From: CAWKGV01 sp963849305
Lineage (GTDB): Bacteria; Pseudomonadota; Alphaproteobacteria; Acetobacterales; Acetobacteraceae
Direction of reading: 5' to 3'
DNA length: 64,000 nt
Assembly: GCA_963849305.1 (NCBI GenBank)
Contig: CAWKGV010000016.1
Span: forward strand, 1-64,000
A model generated the notes under the pieces. That model saw nothing but the letters and a program-made list of their open reading frames with translations, ran no database searches and was not told the DNA's origin. A program made the translations under genes and the position numbers. How positions within the stretch are numbered: the stretch's first letter is position 1; each line of letters opens with the position of its first letter. This document shows, piece after piece, positions 8,801 to 18,431 of the stretch.

Positions 8801-9613
8801 TCAGCCGCGACCCGGCACAACTCCGCGCACGAAATACAGGGCGGTATAGCTGCAGGTATCGGGGCGGTCCTGGTAACGTAGGAACGCCTCGACGAACATG
8901 TTGGCTTCACGCTCGCCGCCAAGAATGCGCGAGATGTAAGGCTGGGCGGCAGCGAGCTGCTCCACCCAGTTGAGCCGCCGCTGGGGATCAATCTGGCCGA
9001 TCGCGGTGTAGAGCCTGTCAGGCTCGAACTGTACCGTAACGTCCATGAGCCCGGCTTGCGCGAACAAGGACGCCATCTTGCGTCCGATGAACGGATCAAC
9101 CAGGCCTGAGAACACGCGCCCTGCATCAGCCTGAACCGCGGGATCCTCAGGCCAGTGCGTGACTGCGAACCCATCGAAGTTGCAGCAGAGGACTGTACCA
9201 CCAGGCGCCGTGACTTCGCGGAACTCGGCAATCGCAGCAGCCGGCTCTTTGACCCATTGCAGGACATATTTCGACCAGACAAGGTCGAACGAGGCGTCCG
9301 GGAAGGGCAGGTGGAAGATGTCGCCCTGCTCAAAATAAACGTTACCAAGCCCTTCCGACCGAGCACGCTCCCGAGCATAGGTAATGTAGTCTGGGCGAAG
9401 ATCGACACCGACCACCCGAGCATCGGGCTGCCTGTTAGCCAACGTGCGCGCCATCGATCCGGAGCCGCAGCCCGCGTCCAGGATACGGGCCCGTGGAGGA
9501 AGCACCGGCAGCATCGTGAGGTGTCCCTCGAGTCCCGCCAGCGAAGCTTGGCGCTCCAAGCGGTCACATTCGTTCTCACTATGGATTGCGTACGGCCTGG
9601 ATTGGCCACTCAT
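8801..9613 (-). CDS. Class I SAM-dependent methyltransferase
   Basis: 270 residues. The SAM-binding motif I is RILDAGCGSGSMARTLA near residue 42, followed by VVGVDLRPDYI (motif II acidic residue) and GDIFHLPFPDASFDLVWSKY (post-motif II/III), as in UbiE/COQ5-like methyltransferases of the Methyltransf_11/25 type. The substrate is not apparent. The start ATG at 9613 is preceded by GGGAGAA at good spacing. A much longer open frame upstream in the same phase is a high-GC artefact. It lies just downstream of, and co-directional with, another methyltransferase gene (9658-10902), with only 44 bases between, so they may be co-transcribed. Confidence 0.88.
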   Translation of the reverse strand: MSGQSRPYAIHSENECDRLERQASLAGLEGHLTMLPVLPPRARILDAGCGSGSMARTLANRQPDARVVGVDLRPDYITYARERARSEGLGNVYFEQGDIFHLPFPDASFDLVWSKYVLQWVKEPAAAIAEFREVTAPGGTVLCCNFDGFAVTHWPEDPAVQADAGRVFSGLVDPFIGRKMASLFAQAGLMDVTVQFEPDRLYTAIGQIDPQRRLNWVEQLAAAQPYISRILGGEREANMFVEAFLRYQDRPDTCSYTALYFVRGVVPGRG

Positions 9614-9657
9614 GTAATTCTCCCCAGCCTTGGCGCTCGCGGTCCGAAAACTAGACA

Positions 9658-10902
9658 TCAAGCCCCCACCGCCAACAGCACCCGGTTCACCCCCTCCATC
9701 GCCCGGAACGTCTCCCCCCACGCCACGGCGAACCCCTCCCGGCTCGCTCCGCGCGTGGCCAGCGCCTCCCCGATCTCCCCCACGCTCCGCCGGCCGTCGA
9801 TCAGCCGCAGGATCGCCGGCGCCAGCGCCGGCAAGGCGAGGGGCATCCGCAGCCCGTCCATCACCATCACCAGCCGTCCGTCCGGCCCGATCCCGCGCGC
9901 CAGCTCCTCGCCGGACATCTCGCGCGCTACCGGCACCGCCTCCGCCGCCATCGGGTCGGCCCGCGCGATCGGCTCCGCCACCCGCCGGCAGTAGACCGTG
10001 TGCGCGCTCATGTTGCCGGCCAGCGCCTCGGCTACCGCTGCCCGCGCGATCGGGTCCAACGCCCCCACTCGCGCCCGCAGCCGCGGGTCGGGCAGCAAGG
10101 CGGCGGGGTCGTAGCGCAGCGGCTCGATCCAGCAGCACGCCTCCAGTCCGGCCTCGGCCAGCAGCCCCGCGAGTTCCCCCACCGTGAACGCCCGGTCGCG
10201 GGGATTGAGCAACAGATCGACCGTCCCGGCATCGCCGCCCGCCACATGATCGGCGATGCCACGGTTGGCCCGCAGCCACGCCGTCTCCGGCAAATGCTTG
10301 AGCACCCGCCTCGCGGCATCCAACCTCATCGCAAGCGGCAAGTCGGCCGGGGCCAGCGCGCGCAGTGCCTCCTGGACCATGTAGACCCCGGTCCGCCCGT
10401 GCGGTGCATAGACCATCAGCCCGAGCCCGCCGCCCGGCGCCAGCACCGAGACGAGCGCCCGCAGCCCAGCCGCTGGATCGGGCAGATGATGCAGCACGCC
10501 GCAGCAATCGATGTAGTCGAACGGTCCCAGCCCGGAGCCCGGCAGATCGAGCAGCGACCGCCGCTCCCATACGATATTATCGAGCCCCCGGGCGGCGGCC
10601 CGCGCCTGCGCCACCCGCATCGCCGCCCCCGATCGATCGAGCCACGTCACCGTCCCCGGACGCCCGGCCCAGGCGAGCTGCTGGGCCAGCATGATCGTCG
10701 CATCCCCGGTGCCGCCCCCGGCCACCAGCGTGTTGAGCGGCAGCGAGGCGGGACGCGTGGCGCCGAAGACCCAATGGTCGATCTCGCGCAGATGGCCAGG
10801 GCTGCCCACCACCAGCCGGCGCCGCTCCTCGTGCGGGTCGCGCCGCGGATAGGGATATGCCTCGTACTGCGCCGCCAGCAGTGCGTCGGTTGCGTCGGTC
10901 AT
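9658..10902 (-). CDS. Class I SAM-dependent methyltransferase, long form
   Basis: About 414 residues. The SAM-binding glycine motif reads NTLVAGGGTGDATIMLAQQL near residue 60, followed by WLDRSGAAMRVAQARAAARG and FDYIDCCGVLHHLPDPAAGL. The N-terminus has AAQYEAYPYPRRDPHEE, typical of a family of alphaproteobacterial methyltransferases in which a catalytic domain is followed by about 200 residues ending in a winged-helix-like part (RLIDGRRSVGEIGEALATRG). The substrate is unknown. ATG at 10902 (MTDATDALL) is preferred; an alternative in-frame ATG is at 10914. It is divergent from the SpoU-type methylase gene at 10927, leaving a promoter region of only about 25 bases. Confidence 0.82.
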   Translation of the reverse strand: MTDATDALLAAQYEAYPYPRRDPHEERRRLVVGSPGHLREIDHWVFGATRPASLPLNTLVAGGGTGDATIMLAQQLAWAGRPGTVTWLDRSGAAMRVAQARAAARGLDNIVWERRSLLDLPGSGLGPFDYIDCCGVLHHLPDPAAGLRALVSVLAPGGGLGLMVYAPHGRTGVYMVQEALRALAPADLPLAMRLDAARRVLKHLPETAWLRANRGIADHVAGGDAGTVDLLLNPRDRAFTVGELAGLLAEAGLEACCWIEPLRYDPAALLPDPRLRARVGALDPIARAAVAEALAGNMSAHTVYCRRVAEPIARADPMAAEAVPVAREMSGEELARGIGPDGRLVMVMDGLRMPLALPALAPAILRLIDGRRSVGEIGEALATRGASREGFAVAWGETFRAMEGVNRVLLAVGA

Positions 10903-10926
10903 GCGAGACGGCATAGACCGCGCCGC

Positions 10927-11526
10927 ATGGCAGAGGCCAGAACACGCGGCTATTTCGGCATCGGGGCGGAGGGCGCGTCCAAATCCGCCAATCTCGGCGC
11001 GCTGGCGCGCACCGCGCACGCCTTCGGCGCGGCGTTCTGCTTCACCGTGGGCGCGGGCTGGGATTCGCGGGCCGCGCGCCAGGCGGATACCGCGCAAACC
11101 GCGGCGCATGTGCCGTTCTGGCGTTTCGCCGATGTCGGATCGCTCGCCCTGCCGCAAGGCTGCGTGCTGGTCGGCGTGGAGCTGCTGGAGGGCGCGACCG
11201 ACCTGCCCTCGTTCCGCCATCCGCTGAATGCCGCCTATGTGCTTGGGCCGGAGCGGTCCGGACTGTCGCCCGCGATGCTGGCGCGGTGCCGCCACGTGGT
11301 GCGCATCCCGACCCGGTTCGCCCTCAACCTCGCCGTGGCCGGCGCCTTGGTGCTTTACGACCGGCTCCTGCAACACGGGCGCTTCGCCGAGCGGCCGGTG
11401 GGCAGTCTCGGTCCCACCGTGCCGCTCCCGCCGCTGACGCAAGCCCGGCACGGCGCCCCGCGCTTCCGCCGCATTGCGCCGGACTGGCTGGAACGGGAGC
11501 GGCAATCGAGCGCCGAGGACACATGA
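10927..11526 (+). CDS. SpoU/TrmH-type RNA 2'-O-methyltransferase
   Basis: 199 residues with the three SPOUT motifs: NLGALARTAHAFGA (motif 1, here Leu-Gly in place of the usual Ile/Val-Gly), AAYVLGPERSGLSPAMLARC (motif 2) and IPTRFALNLAVAGALVLYD (motif 3, which contributes to the knotted SAM site). Members methylate the ribose of tRNA or rRNA. The short length and absence of an N-terminal substrate-binding extension resemble TrmL/TrmH-like enzymes, but the target nucleotide cannot be assigned. The stop codon overlaps the ATG of the next gene by four bases (ATGA), so translational coupling is likely. Confidence 0.87.
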   Translation: MAEARTRGYFGIGAEGASKSANLGALARTAHAFGAAFCFTVGAGWDSRAARQADTAQTAAHVPFWRFADVGSLALPQGCVLVGVELLEGATDLPSFRHPLNAAYVLGPERSGLSPAMLARCRHVVRIPTRFALNLAVAGALVLYDRLLQHGRFAERPVGSLGPTVPLPPLTQARHGAPRFRRIAPDWLERERQSSAEDT

Positions 11527-12118
11527 ACACACTCGCCTTGCCCGACTCCCAACGGAGCCATATCTCTCGCGCCATGCGCGCCCCGCCGTCCCTTACTGTG
11601 ACTCTCGCCCTGGCCCTCGCCTTGACCGTCTTGCCGGCGCTTGCCGCCCCGCGTCACTCGGCGGCCGAGCACGAGGCTGCAACCACGGCCGCCCCTAAGC
11701 AGCTCGGCCAGTATGGTGACTGGACGGCGGCAACCTATCAGCAGAACGGCCAGACCGTGTGCTACGCGTTCACCCGCGCCAAGGCCACGCTGCCCGCGCA
11801 ATCGGGCAGCGTGGCGCCGATCCTGACCGTGACCGACCGCGCCGGCAGCCATGACGAGGTGGCGATCACCACGGACTTCACCTATCCGAAGAACGCCACC
11901 GTCACGGTGCAGGTCGATCAGACCGGGCTCGACTTCTACACCGCCGCCAAGGACGCCTTCGCCCACGACAATCGGGCTGCGACGGCCGCGCTCAAGCACG
12001 GGTCGGAAGCGATCGCGCGAGGCCCCGGCCCGAAAGGCGCGAAGCTGACCGATACATACAGCCTCAAGGGTTTCTCCGCCGCCTACGAGGCGATCGGCAA
12101 AGCCTGTCCGGGCCGTTG

Positions 12119-12119
<1 letters not shown>
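11523..12119 (+). CDS. Invasion-associated locus B (IalB)-like exported protein
   Basis: 198 residues. An N-terminal basic part is followed by a hydrophobic signal segment (LTVTLALALALTVLPALA), and the mature protein contains LGQYGDWTAATYQQNGQTVC, the usual start of IalB-family domains, then YAFTRAK, two conserved cysteines and TDTYSLKGFSAAYEAIGKAC at the end. IalB proteins are periplasmic or outer-membrane-linked with no firmly established biochemical role; the name comes from Bartonella erythrocyte invasion and does not imply pathogenicity. It overlaps the RNA methylase stop by four bases upstream and touches the rlmN start (TGATG) downstream, so three genes probably form one operon. Confidence 0.78.
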
Positions 12120-13345
<1,226 letters not shown>

Positions 13346-13378
13346 CCGTGCTGGGCTCGGCACGGAGGTAACGCCGAA

Positions 13379-13537
13379 ATGAATCAGCGCGACAAGGAAC
13401 CGCCAGCGCCCCGCCGGCCCGAGCCACCGTGGTTTCAGGCCGCCCAGATCGGGCTCACTATCACCGGCCTGGCAGCCGGCGTGATGATGTTCGGCGCCGG
13501 GATGGCACTCGGGAAGTCGATCGTGCGCGGCTGCTGA
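13379..13537 (+). CDS. Small membrane protein, 52 aa
   Basis: The ATG is preceded by GGAGGTAACGCCGAA, a very good ribosome binding site, 33 bases after the rlmN stop. The peptide has a Pro/Arg-rich hydrophilic N-terminus (NQRDKEPPAPRRPEP) and one transmembrane segment (IGLTITGLAAGVMMFGAGMA). No family is recognised. The strong Shine-Dalgarno sequence and the amphipathic layout make a real gene likely. Confidence 0.6.
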   Translation: MNQRDKEPPAPRRPEPPWFQAAQIGLTITGLAAGVMMFGAGMALGKSIVRGC

Positions 13538-13549
13538 CGCTTCTCTCGA

Positions 13550-13843
13550 TCAGGGACGGTGCGCGTCGGCCGGCGGTCCCCTGAGCAGGTCGCCCGGCTC
13601 GCCGTGAAGCGGATCGACGGGCTTACGCGCGGCTTTGGCGGGGCAGTCAAGGCGGCCGTTGGGGCTCGCCGGCACTTCGACGTCCGCCTGTCCCGAGACT
13701 CCACGCGGAACCCCGGGCAGCCCCTGAAGCTCGATCGCGAGCGGGATTGCGCCGGCCTGGTCGGGCGCGCTCGGGCAATCCGCCGGGGCGGCCGTCGCCT
13801 GGAGCGGGCAGAGCAAGCACAAGATGGCGAACACTGCCTTCAT
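13550..13843 (-). CDS. Small secreted protein, 97 aa, unknown function
   Basis: The N-terminus is a clear signal peptide (MKAVFAILCLLCPLQATAAP, cleavage probably after ATA). The remainder is rich in Pro, Gly and Ala with two Cys (ADCPS and LDCPA) and a hydrophilic end. No domain is recognised. It lies convergent to the 52-aa membrane protein and divergent from the threonine-synthase-like gene. It could be a spurious frame in GC-rich DNA, but the signal peptide argues for a gene. Confidence 0.5.
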   Translation of the reverse strand: MKAVFAILCLLCPLQATAAPADCPSAPDQAGAIPLAIELQGLPGVPRGVSGQADVEVPASPNGRLDCPAKAARKPVDPLHGEPGDLLRGPPADAHRP

Positions 13844-13953
13844 GGAAGGCGCCTTCTAAATGACTGGCGTTCGGCGACATTGTGAGACATGGCCTTGAGA
13901 CGGTCGCGCGAGCGCCGCAGACTACGGGCTCGATCGCAAACATTTGGTCAATC

Positions 13954-15081
13954 ATGCGCCCCGCCTATCTCGACCCCCGCACCGGCCAGACTTTTTCGCT
14001 GGAGGAGCCTCGCTGGTGCGGGCCGGGCCATGCCCCGCTGCTGCTGACCCGGCTCGCCGGCATCACCCGCGCGCAAATCGCGGCCGCCACGCGCAGCCTC
14101 TGGCGCTATCGCGCTGCGCTGCCGATCGCCACGCCCGACCCGATCACCCTCGGCGAAGGCTGCACGCCGCTGATCCCCCGCACCCTACATCACGCGCCCG
14201 CCTTGCTGAAATGCGAGTGGATGATGCCGACCGGCAGCTTCAAGGACCGGGGCGCCAGCGTGATGCTGTCGCTGCTGCGTGCCCAGGGCGTCGGGGCGGT
14301 GCTGGAAGACAGTTCCGGCAACGGCGGCGCCGCCGTCGCGGCCTATGCCGCTGCGGGCGGGATGCGCGCCACCATTCTTGCCCCCGCAAGCACGAGCCCG
14401 GCCAAGACGGTGCAAATGCGCGCCCACGGCGCGAGCGTGGAATTGGTGCCGGGCACGCGGCAGGATGCGGCGGATGCGGCGGCGCGGCGCTCGGAGAGCA
14501 TCTTCTATGCCAGCCACAACTGGCATCCGTTCTTCCTTCACGGCACCAAGACGCTGGCCTACGAGCTGTGGGAGGATCTCGGCTTCCGTGCCCCCGACAA
14601 CGTCATCGTGCCCTGCGGCGCAGGGTCCAACGTATTGGGTTGCGAGATCGGCTTCGCCGAACTGCTGCGCGCCGGCGAGATCACCGCCATGCCGCGCCTG
14701 TTCGCCGTCCAGCCCGCCAATTGCGCGCCGGTCGCGGCTGCGTTCCTGGCGGGCGGCCCGGTCGCGCCGGCGATCCGTCCGACCATCGCCGAAGGCACGG
14801 CGATTGCCCGGCCCGTTCGGCTTCCCGAGGTGCTGGGCGCGCTGCGCGAGACCCAGGGCGGGGCGGTGATGCTGACCGAGACGGAGATCGCCGAGGCGAC
14901 GCTGGAACTGGCGCGCCTCGGTCTCTACATCGAGCCGACCGCCGCCCAGGCGGTGGGCGCGTTCGGCAAGCTGCTCGCCGCCGGCGCGATCACGCCGGAG
15001 CAAACGACCGTGCTGGTGCTCACCGGAAGCGGGCTCAAGGCCACCCCGCGCATCGCCGAGCTGTTGGGAGTTGCGTCGTGA
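13954..15081 (+). CDS. Threonine synthase-like PLP-dependent enzyme
   Basis: 375 residues of the tryptophan-synthase-beta fold. The PLP lysine is in MMPTGSFKDRGASVM; the phosphate-binding and cofactor loops are EDSSGNGGAAVAAYAAAGG and VPCGAGSNVLGCEIGF. The start reads AYLDPRTGQTFSLEEPRW, a threonine-synthase-type N-terminal segment lacking the zinc-ribbon cysteines. It catalyses a beta- or gamma-replacement/elimination; true threonine synthase activity is possible, but a paralogue acting on another amino-acid derivative is as likely given its partner. Its stop overlaps the GTG of the M81 peptidase gene (GTGA), suggesting coupled expression and a shared catabolic role. Confidence 0.82.
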   Translation: MRPAYLDPRTGQTFSLEEPRWCGPGHAPLLLTRLAGITRAQIAAATRSLWRYRAALPIATPDPITLGEGCTPLIPRTLHHAPALLKCEWMMPTGSFKDRGASVMLSLLRAQGVGAVLEDSSGNGGAAVAAYAAAGGMRATILAPASTSPAKTVQMRAHGASVELVPGTRQDAADAAARRSESIFYASHNWHPFFLHGTKTLAYELWEDLGFRAPDNVIVPCGAGSNVLGCEIGFAELLRAGEITAMPRLFAVQPANCAPVAAAFLAGGPVAPAIRPTIAEGTAIARPVRLPEVLGALRETQGGAVMLTETEIAEATLELARLGLYIEPTAAQAVGAFGKLLAAGAITPEQTTVLVLTGSGLKATPRIAELLGVAS

Positions 15082-16625
15082 GCGGGCCGCGCATCGGGCT
15101 GTTGGGTTTCTCAATCGAATGCAACCGTTTCGCCACGCCCGCAACCGAGGCCGATTTCGTCGCCCGCACTCTGCTCGCGGGCGAGCCCATGCTGGCCGAG
15201 GCGCGCGCTCCGGCGCCGCGAATGCTGGGCGAGCTGCCCGGCTTCGTGGCCGATATGGACCAGGCGGACACGTGGGAGCCGGTGCCGATCCTGCTCGCGA
15301 TGGCGGAACCAAATGGCCCGGTGGAGCACGAGTTCTTTGTCCGCCTGATGCGGTTCTGGGAGCGCGGCCTGCGCGAGGCGGGGCAGCTCGAGGGGCTTTA
15401 TTGCGTGCTGCACGGCGCGGGCCTGACGACCGAGGACCACGACCCGGAGGGCACCATCCTCACCATGATCCGCGGGGTGCTCGGGCCGGACCTCCCGCTG
15501 GTCGCCACCTACGACCTGCACGCCAACGTGTCGGTGGCGAATGTCGAGACGCTGAACGGCTTCATCGGGTATCGCACCAACCCGCATCTCGACATGCGCG
15601 AGCGTGGCGCGGAGGCGGCCCTCACGCTGCGGATGCTGATCGCCGGGATCAAGACGCATCTGGCCCGTGTACGCCTGCCGATCGTGCCGCCTACGGTCAC
15701 GCAGCTCACCGGCAAGAACGCGCCCGAGCGCCCGTTCGGCGAGATCATCGATTTTGGCCAGCTTCGGATGCGCGCGCCGCCGTATCATGGGCGCGTGCTG
15801 AATGTCTCGGTGATGGGCGGTTTCGCCTATGCCGACACGCCGTTCAACGGGCTCACCGTGGTCGTCACCGCGACCGAGCAGGACGCGGCACGCCACCTCG
15901 CGCGCGAAGTCGCCGAGGCCGGCTGGGCGCGGCGTGATCGGTTCCGGGCCAAACTTACCCCGCTCGAGGAGGCGGTGCGGCTCGCCAAGATCACCCAAGA
16001 TCCGGCCAAGCCGGCGCTGATCTTCGCCGACGTGGCGGACAATCCCGGCGGCGGCGGGCGGGGCAACACGATGTGGCTGATCGAAGCGTTCTGGAAGGCC
16101 GGGCTGAAACAGGCGATCGCCGGTGTGATCTTCGATCCCGCGCTAGCCGAGGAGGCGCACGCGCTTGGGGTTGGCGAGCGGTTTCAGGCGCGATTCAATC
16201 GCGGCGGCGGCGATGCGTTCTCCAAGCCGTTCACCGCCCCGGCCACGGTGCGCGGCCTGCGTCGCGCGCCGGTGCGCGGGCGGCGCGGCTTCTTCGCCGG
16301 CAACACCATCGCGCTCGGGCGCTCCGCCGCGCTGGATCTGGGCGGGATGATCGTGGTGGTGGTTTCCAATCGAGTACAATGCGCCGACCCGATCTTCCTG
16401 GAAACATTCGGGCTCGATATCGGCGCGGCGCGCGTTGTGGTGGTGAAGTCGCGCGGACATTTTCGCGGTGGGTTCGACGAGTTCTTCCGCCACGATCAGG
16501 TGGTGGAGGTCGATGCGCCGGGGCTTACCAGTCCGATCCTGTCACGTTTCGAATGGAAGCACCTGCCCCGTCCGGTGCTGCCAATCGACGATCATGTCGA
16601 GTGGGAGGCGTCATGCGTCGATTAA
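15078..16625 (+). CDS. M81 family metallopeptidase (MlrC-like)
   Basis: 515 residues. The N-terminal DUF1485 domain starts RIGLLGFSIECNRFA and carries VATYDLHANVS and GYRTNPHLDMRERGAEA, which hold probable zinc ligands (Asp/His). The C-terminal MlrC domain begins around LIFADVADNPGGGGRGNTMW and includes GMIVVVVSNRVQCADPIFLE. MlrC was first described in microcystin breakdown, but relatives are widespread in alphaproteobacteria and probably act on other small peptides or amides. GTG at 15078 is chosen from the four-base overlap with the upstream PLP enzyme. A longer in-phase open frame reaching back to 13944 is a GC artefact antiphase to that gene. Confidence 0.86.
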   Translation: MSGPRIGLLGFSIECNRFATPATEADFVARTLLAGEPMLAEARAPAPRMLGELPGFVADMDQADTWEPVPILLAMAEPNGPVEHEFFVRLMRFWERGLREAGQLEGLYCVLHGAGLTTEDHDPEGTILTMIRGVLGPDLPLVATYDLHANVSVANVETLNGFIGYRTNPHLDMRERGAEAALTLRMLIAGIKTHLARVRLPIVPPTVTQLTGKNAPERPFGEIIDFGQLRMRAPPYHGRVLNVSVMGGFAYADTPFNGLTVVVTATEQDAARHLAREVAEAGWARRDRFRAKLTPLEEAVRLAKITQDPAKPALIFADVADNPGGGGRGNTMWLIEAFWKAGLKQAIAGVIFDPALAEEAHALGVGERFQARFNRGGGDAFSKPFTAPATVRGLRRAPVRGRRGFFAGNTIALGRSAALDLGGMIVVVVSNRVQCADPIFLETFGLDIGAARVVVVKSRGHFRGGFDEFFRHDQVVEVDAPGLTSPILSRFEWKHLPRPVLPIDDHVEWEASCVD

Positions 16626-16741
16626 CCGAGTGCCTTTGCGCCCTCGCATTGATGGCGGGAATTGTCAGCGCGAACATGGATCGCCTATCCCGGCCGGACC
16701 TCCTGCGCCAGGAGCTTGCGGCCAAGATGCCGGCGAACTGA
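16613..16741 (+). CDS. Possible small exported peptide, 42 aa
   Basis: The frame starts at ATG 16613 after GTGGGAGGCGTC, overlapping the last 13 bases of the M81 gene. The peptide begins MRRLTECLCALALMAGIVSA, which looks like a signal peptide or membrane anchor, and ends with a short charged tail. Nothing is recognised. The overlap and purine-rich stretch are consistent with coupling to the M81 gene, but a chance frame is possible. Confidence 0.35.
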   Translation: MRRLTECLCALALMAGIVSANMDRLSRPDLLRQELAAKMPAN

Positions 16742-16784
16742 CAGCTCCATGTATCGCGACGGTGGGCGGCCGGCGTCCTGAAGA

Positions 16785-17984
16785 TCAGTCCCCGTCCTGC
16801 CGCATCGTCGCCAGAGCCTGATCGAGATCGGCGATAAGGTCGGCGGGGTCTTCCAGGCCGATATGCAGCCGCACTAGCGGGCCGGCGAACCGGCCTGAGC
16901 CGGCGGTGCGGCTGATGAAGCCGGTGGTGGGCAGGGCCAGGCTCTCGTAGCCGCCCCAGGAGGCGCCGATGCCGAACAGCTCCAAAGCCTCGGCGAAGGC
17001 ATGCGTGGCCTCGACGCTAATCTCCGGGCGGAACACCACGCCGAACAACGAACAGGCGCCAGTGAAGTCGCGCTTCCAGAGGTCGTGCCCGGGCGCGCCG
17101 GGCAGTGCCGGGTGCAACACCTGCGCCACTTCCGGCCGCTCGGCCAGCCAGCGCGCGACCTTGAGCCCGGACTGCATTTGGGCCTCGAGCCGCACCGCGA
17201 GCGTCCGCACGCCGCGCAGTGTCAGCCAGCAATCGTCCGGGCTCGCGTATTGGCCCAGCATGGTCGCGGACTCGCGCACCCGGGCCCAGTCCTGTTCGGC
17301 CGCGACGGTAATGCTCCCGATCAGGACATCGGAATGGCCGGCCGGATATTTGGTTAGCGCCTGGATTGACACATCGACGCCGTGACGGAACGGCTGGAAG
17401 AAATGGATGCCCCAGGTGTTGTCCATCAGCACCTTGGCCCCGCGCGCATGGGCGGCGCGGGCAATGTCGGGGATGTCCTGGACCTCGAACGTGTGGCTCC
17501 CCGGACTCTCGGTATAAACAACCGTGGTACTCGGCCGGATCAATTCGGTCATGCCGGCCTCGTCCACGCATGGCTCGTAGAACGTCGTCTCGATCCCGAA
17601 GCGTGGCAGCATCCGCTCGGCGAAAGTGCGCGCCGGGCCATAGACGCTGTCCGGCATCAGGCAGTGTTCGCCGGCCTTGAGGTAGGCGAGCAGCGGCACG
17701 GTGACGGCGGCAAGCCCGGAACCGACAATCTGGCAGCGTGTGCCCCCCTCGATCGCGGCGATGGCGTCCTCGAGGGCCCAATGGGTCTCGCTGCCGCCAA
17801 GCCCGTAAGTGAGCACTTGCTCGCCGCGGCGCCCGGCCCTGGCCCGCCGCTCGGCGACCGTCGGATAGAGCACGGTGGAGCCGCGCAGCAGCGGCGGATT
17901 GACAAAGCCGCCCGCGCGCTTGCCCGGCCGGCCGACATGCGACATCCGCGTGCGGAATCCTTCTTCCTCAGTGGTTCTGCTCAT
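16785..17984 (-). CDS. metC: Cystathionine beta-lyase (Cys/Met metabolism PLP enzyme)
   Basis: 399 residues of the gamma-family of PLP enzymes. It contains GLGGSETHWALEDAIAAIEG, MPDSVYGPARTFAERMLPRF, VVYTESPGSHTFEVQDIPDI, MDNTWGIHFFQPFRHGVDVS and the lysine segment ALTKYPAGHSDVLIG. The WG and GSETH signatures resemble MetC-type beta-lyases rather than gamma-synthases. The enzyme would cleave cystathionine to homocysteine, pyruvate and ammonia in transsulfuration/methionine synthesis, in the cytosol. ATG at 17984 gives the normal length; the frame is open further upstream without family similarity. It is divergent from the dodecin gene. Confidence 0.88.
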   Translation of the reverse strand: MSRTTEEEGFRTRMSHVGRPGKRAGGFVNPPLLRGSTVLYPTVAERRARAGRRGEQVLTYGLGGSETHWALEDAIAAIEGGTRCQIVGSGLAAVTVPLLAYLKAGEHCLMPDSVYGPARTFAERMLPRFGIETTFYEPCVDEAGMTELIRPSTTVVYTESPGSHTFEVQDIPDIARAAHARGAKVLMDNTWGIHFFQPFRHGVDVSIQALTKYPAGHSDVLIGSITVAAEQDWARVRESATMLGQYASPDDCWLTLRGVRTLAVRLEAQMQSGLKVARWLAERPEVAQVLHPALPGAPGHDLWKRDFTGACSLFGVVFRPEISVEATHAFAEALELFGIGASWGGYESLALPTTGFISRTAGSGRFAGPLVRLHIGLEDPADLIADLDQALATMRQDGD

Positions 17985-18092
17985 CCTCGCCGCGTTTCCG
18001 CTCCTGTCGCTACGGATCGGTCGAGCCCTCGACCTAGCTTTTGAACTGCGGCCGGACCAGGAAACCACTGTCCACAGCTAGCCGTTGAGCCC

Positions 18093-18113
18093 GTGTCGGG
18101 TCTGTGCCGACAC
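18093..18113. promoter_or_regulatory. Hairpin in the metC-dodecin intergenic region
   Basis: GTGTCGG, seven-base loop, CCGACAC forms a perfect 7-bp stem about 20 bases upstream of the dodecin start. It could be an operator or an mRNA leader hairpin; nothing further supports a role. Confidence 0.3.
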
Positions 18114-18131
18114 CCGTTGTTGTAGGAGGAC

Positions 18132-18347
18132 ATGAACATGTCGATCGTGCGCAGCATAGAGGTAATCGCTCAGTCGCCGAACGGCTTTGACGAAGCCGCC
18201 CGCGAGGCGATCAAGGAAGCATCCAAGACGCTACGTGGAATCCGATCTTTCTGGATCAAAAATGCCGAATGCATCGTCGAAAACGACCAGATCACGAATT
18301 ATCGGGTGAACGGGAAGATTACCTTCCTGCTCGAAGAAAGCAGGTAG
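18132..18347 (+). CDS. Dodecin family flavin-binding protein
   Basis: 71 residues, typical for dodecin. The fold of one helix on a three-stranded sheet is seen in SIVRSIEVIAQSPNGFDEAA, REAIKEASKTLRGIRSFWIK and NYRVNGKITFLLEE. The tryptophan in SFWIKN sits where bacterial dodecins stack the isoalloxazine ring. Dodecins assemble as hollow dodecamers that bind riboflavin, FMN or FAD and buffer or store free flavin. A strong TAGGAGGACATGAACATG start region leaves either ATG 18132 or 18138 possible. The gene stands alone. Confidence 0.92.
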   Translation: MNMSIVRSIEVIAQSPNGFDEAAREAIKEASKTLRGIRSFWIKNAECIVENDQITNYRVNGKITFLLEESR

Positions 18348-18431
18348 CTTCAGCGGGGCTCGGCGGACTGATGCGGCCCGGCGCATCCTCGGGGACGGTC
18401 GGATAAGAAACTGAAAGCCGCCGCTGCGGCG

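Noticed and set aside
8801..10570. One 589-codon frame fusing two methyltransferases
   Set aside because: Only the part from 9613 downwards shows methyltransferase motifs in this phase; the rest is antiphase to the second methyltransferase gene.
13944..16625. One open frame of 893 codons spanning the threonine-synthase-like gene and the M81 gene
   Set aside because: Its first part is antiphase to a clearly conserved PLP enzyme and has the Arg/Ala/Gly bias of GC-rich shadow frames; only the part after 15078 is real.
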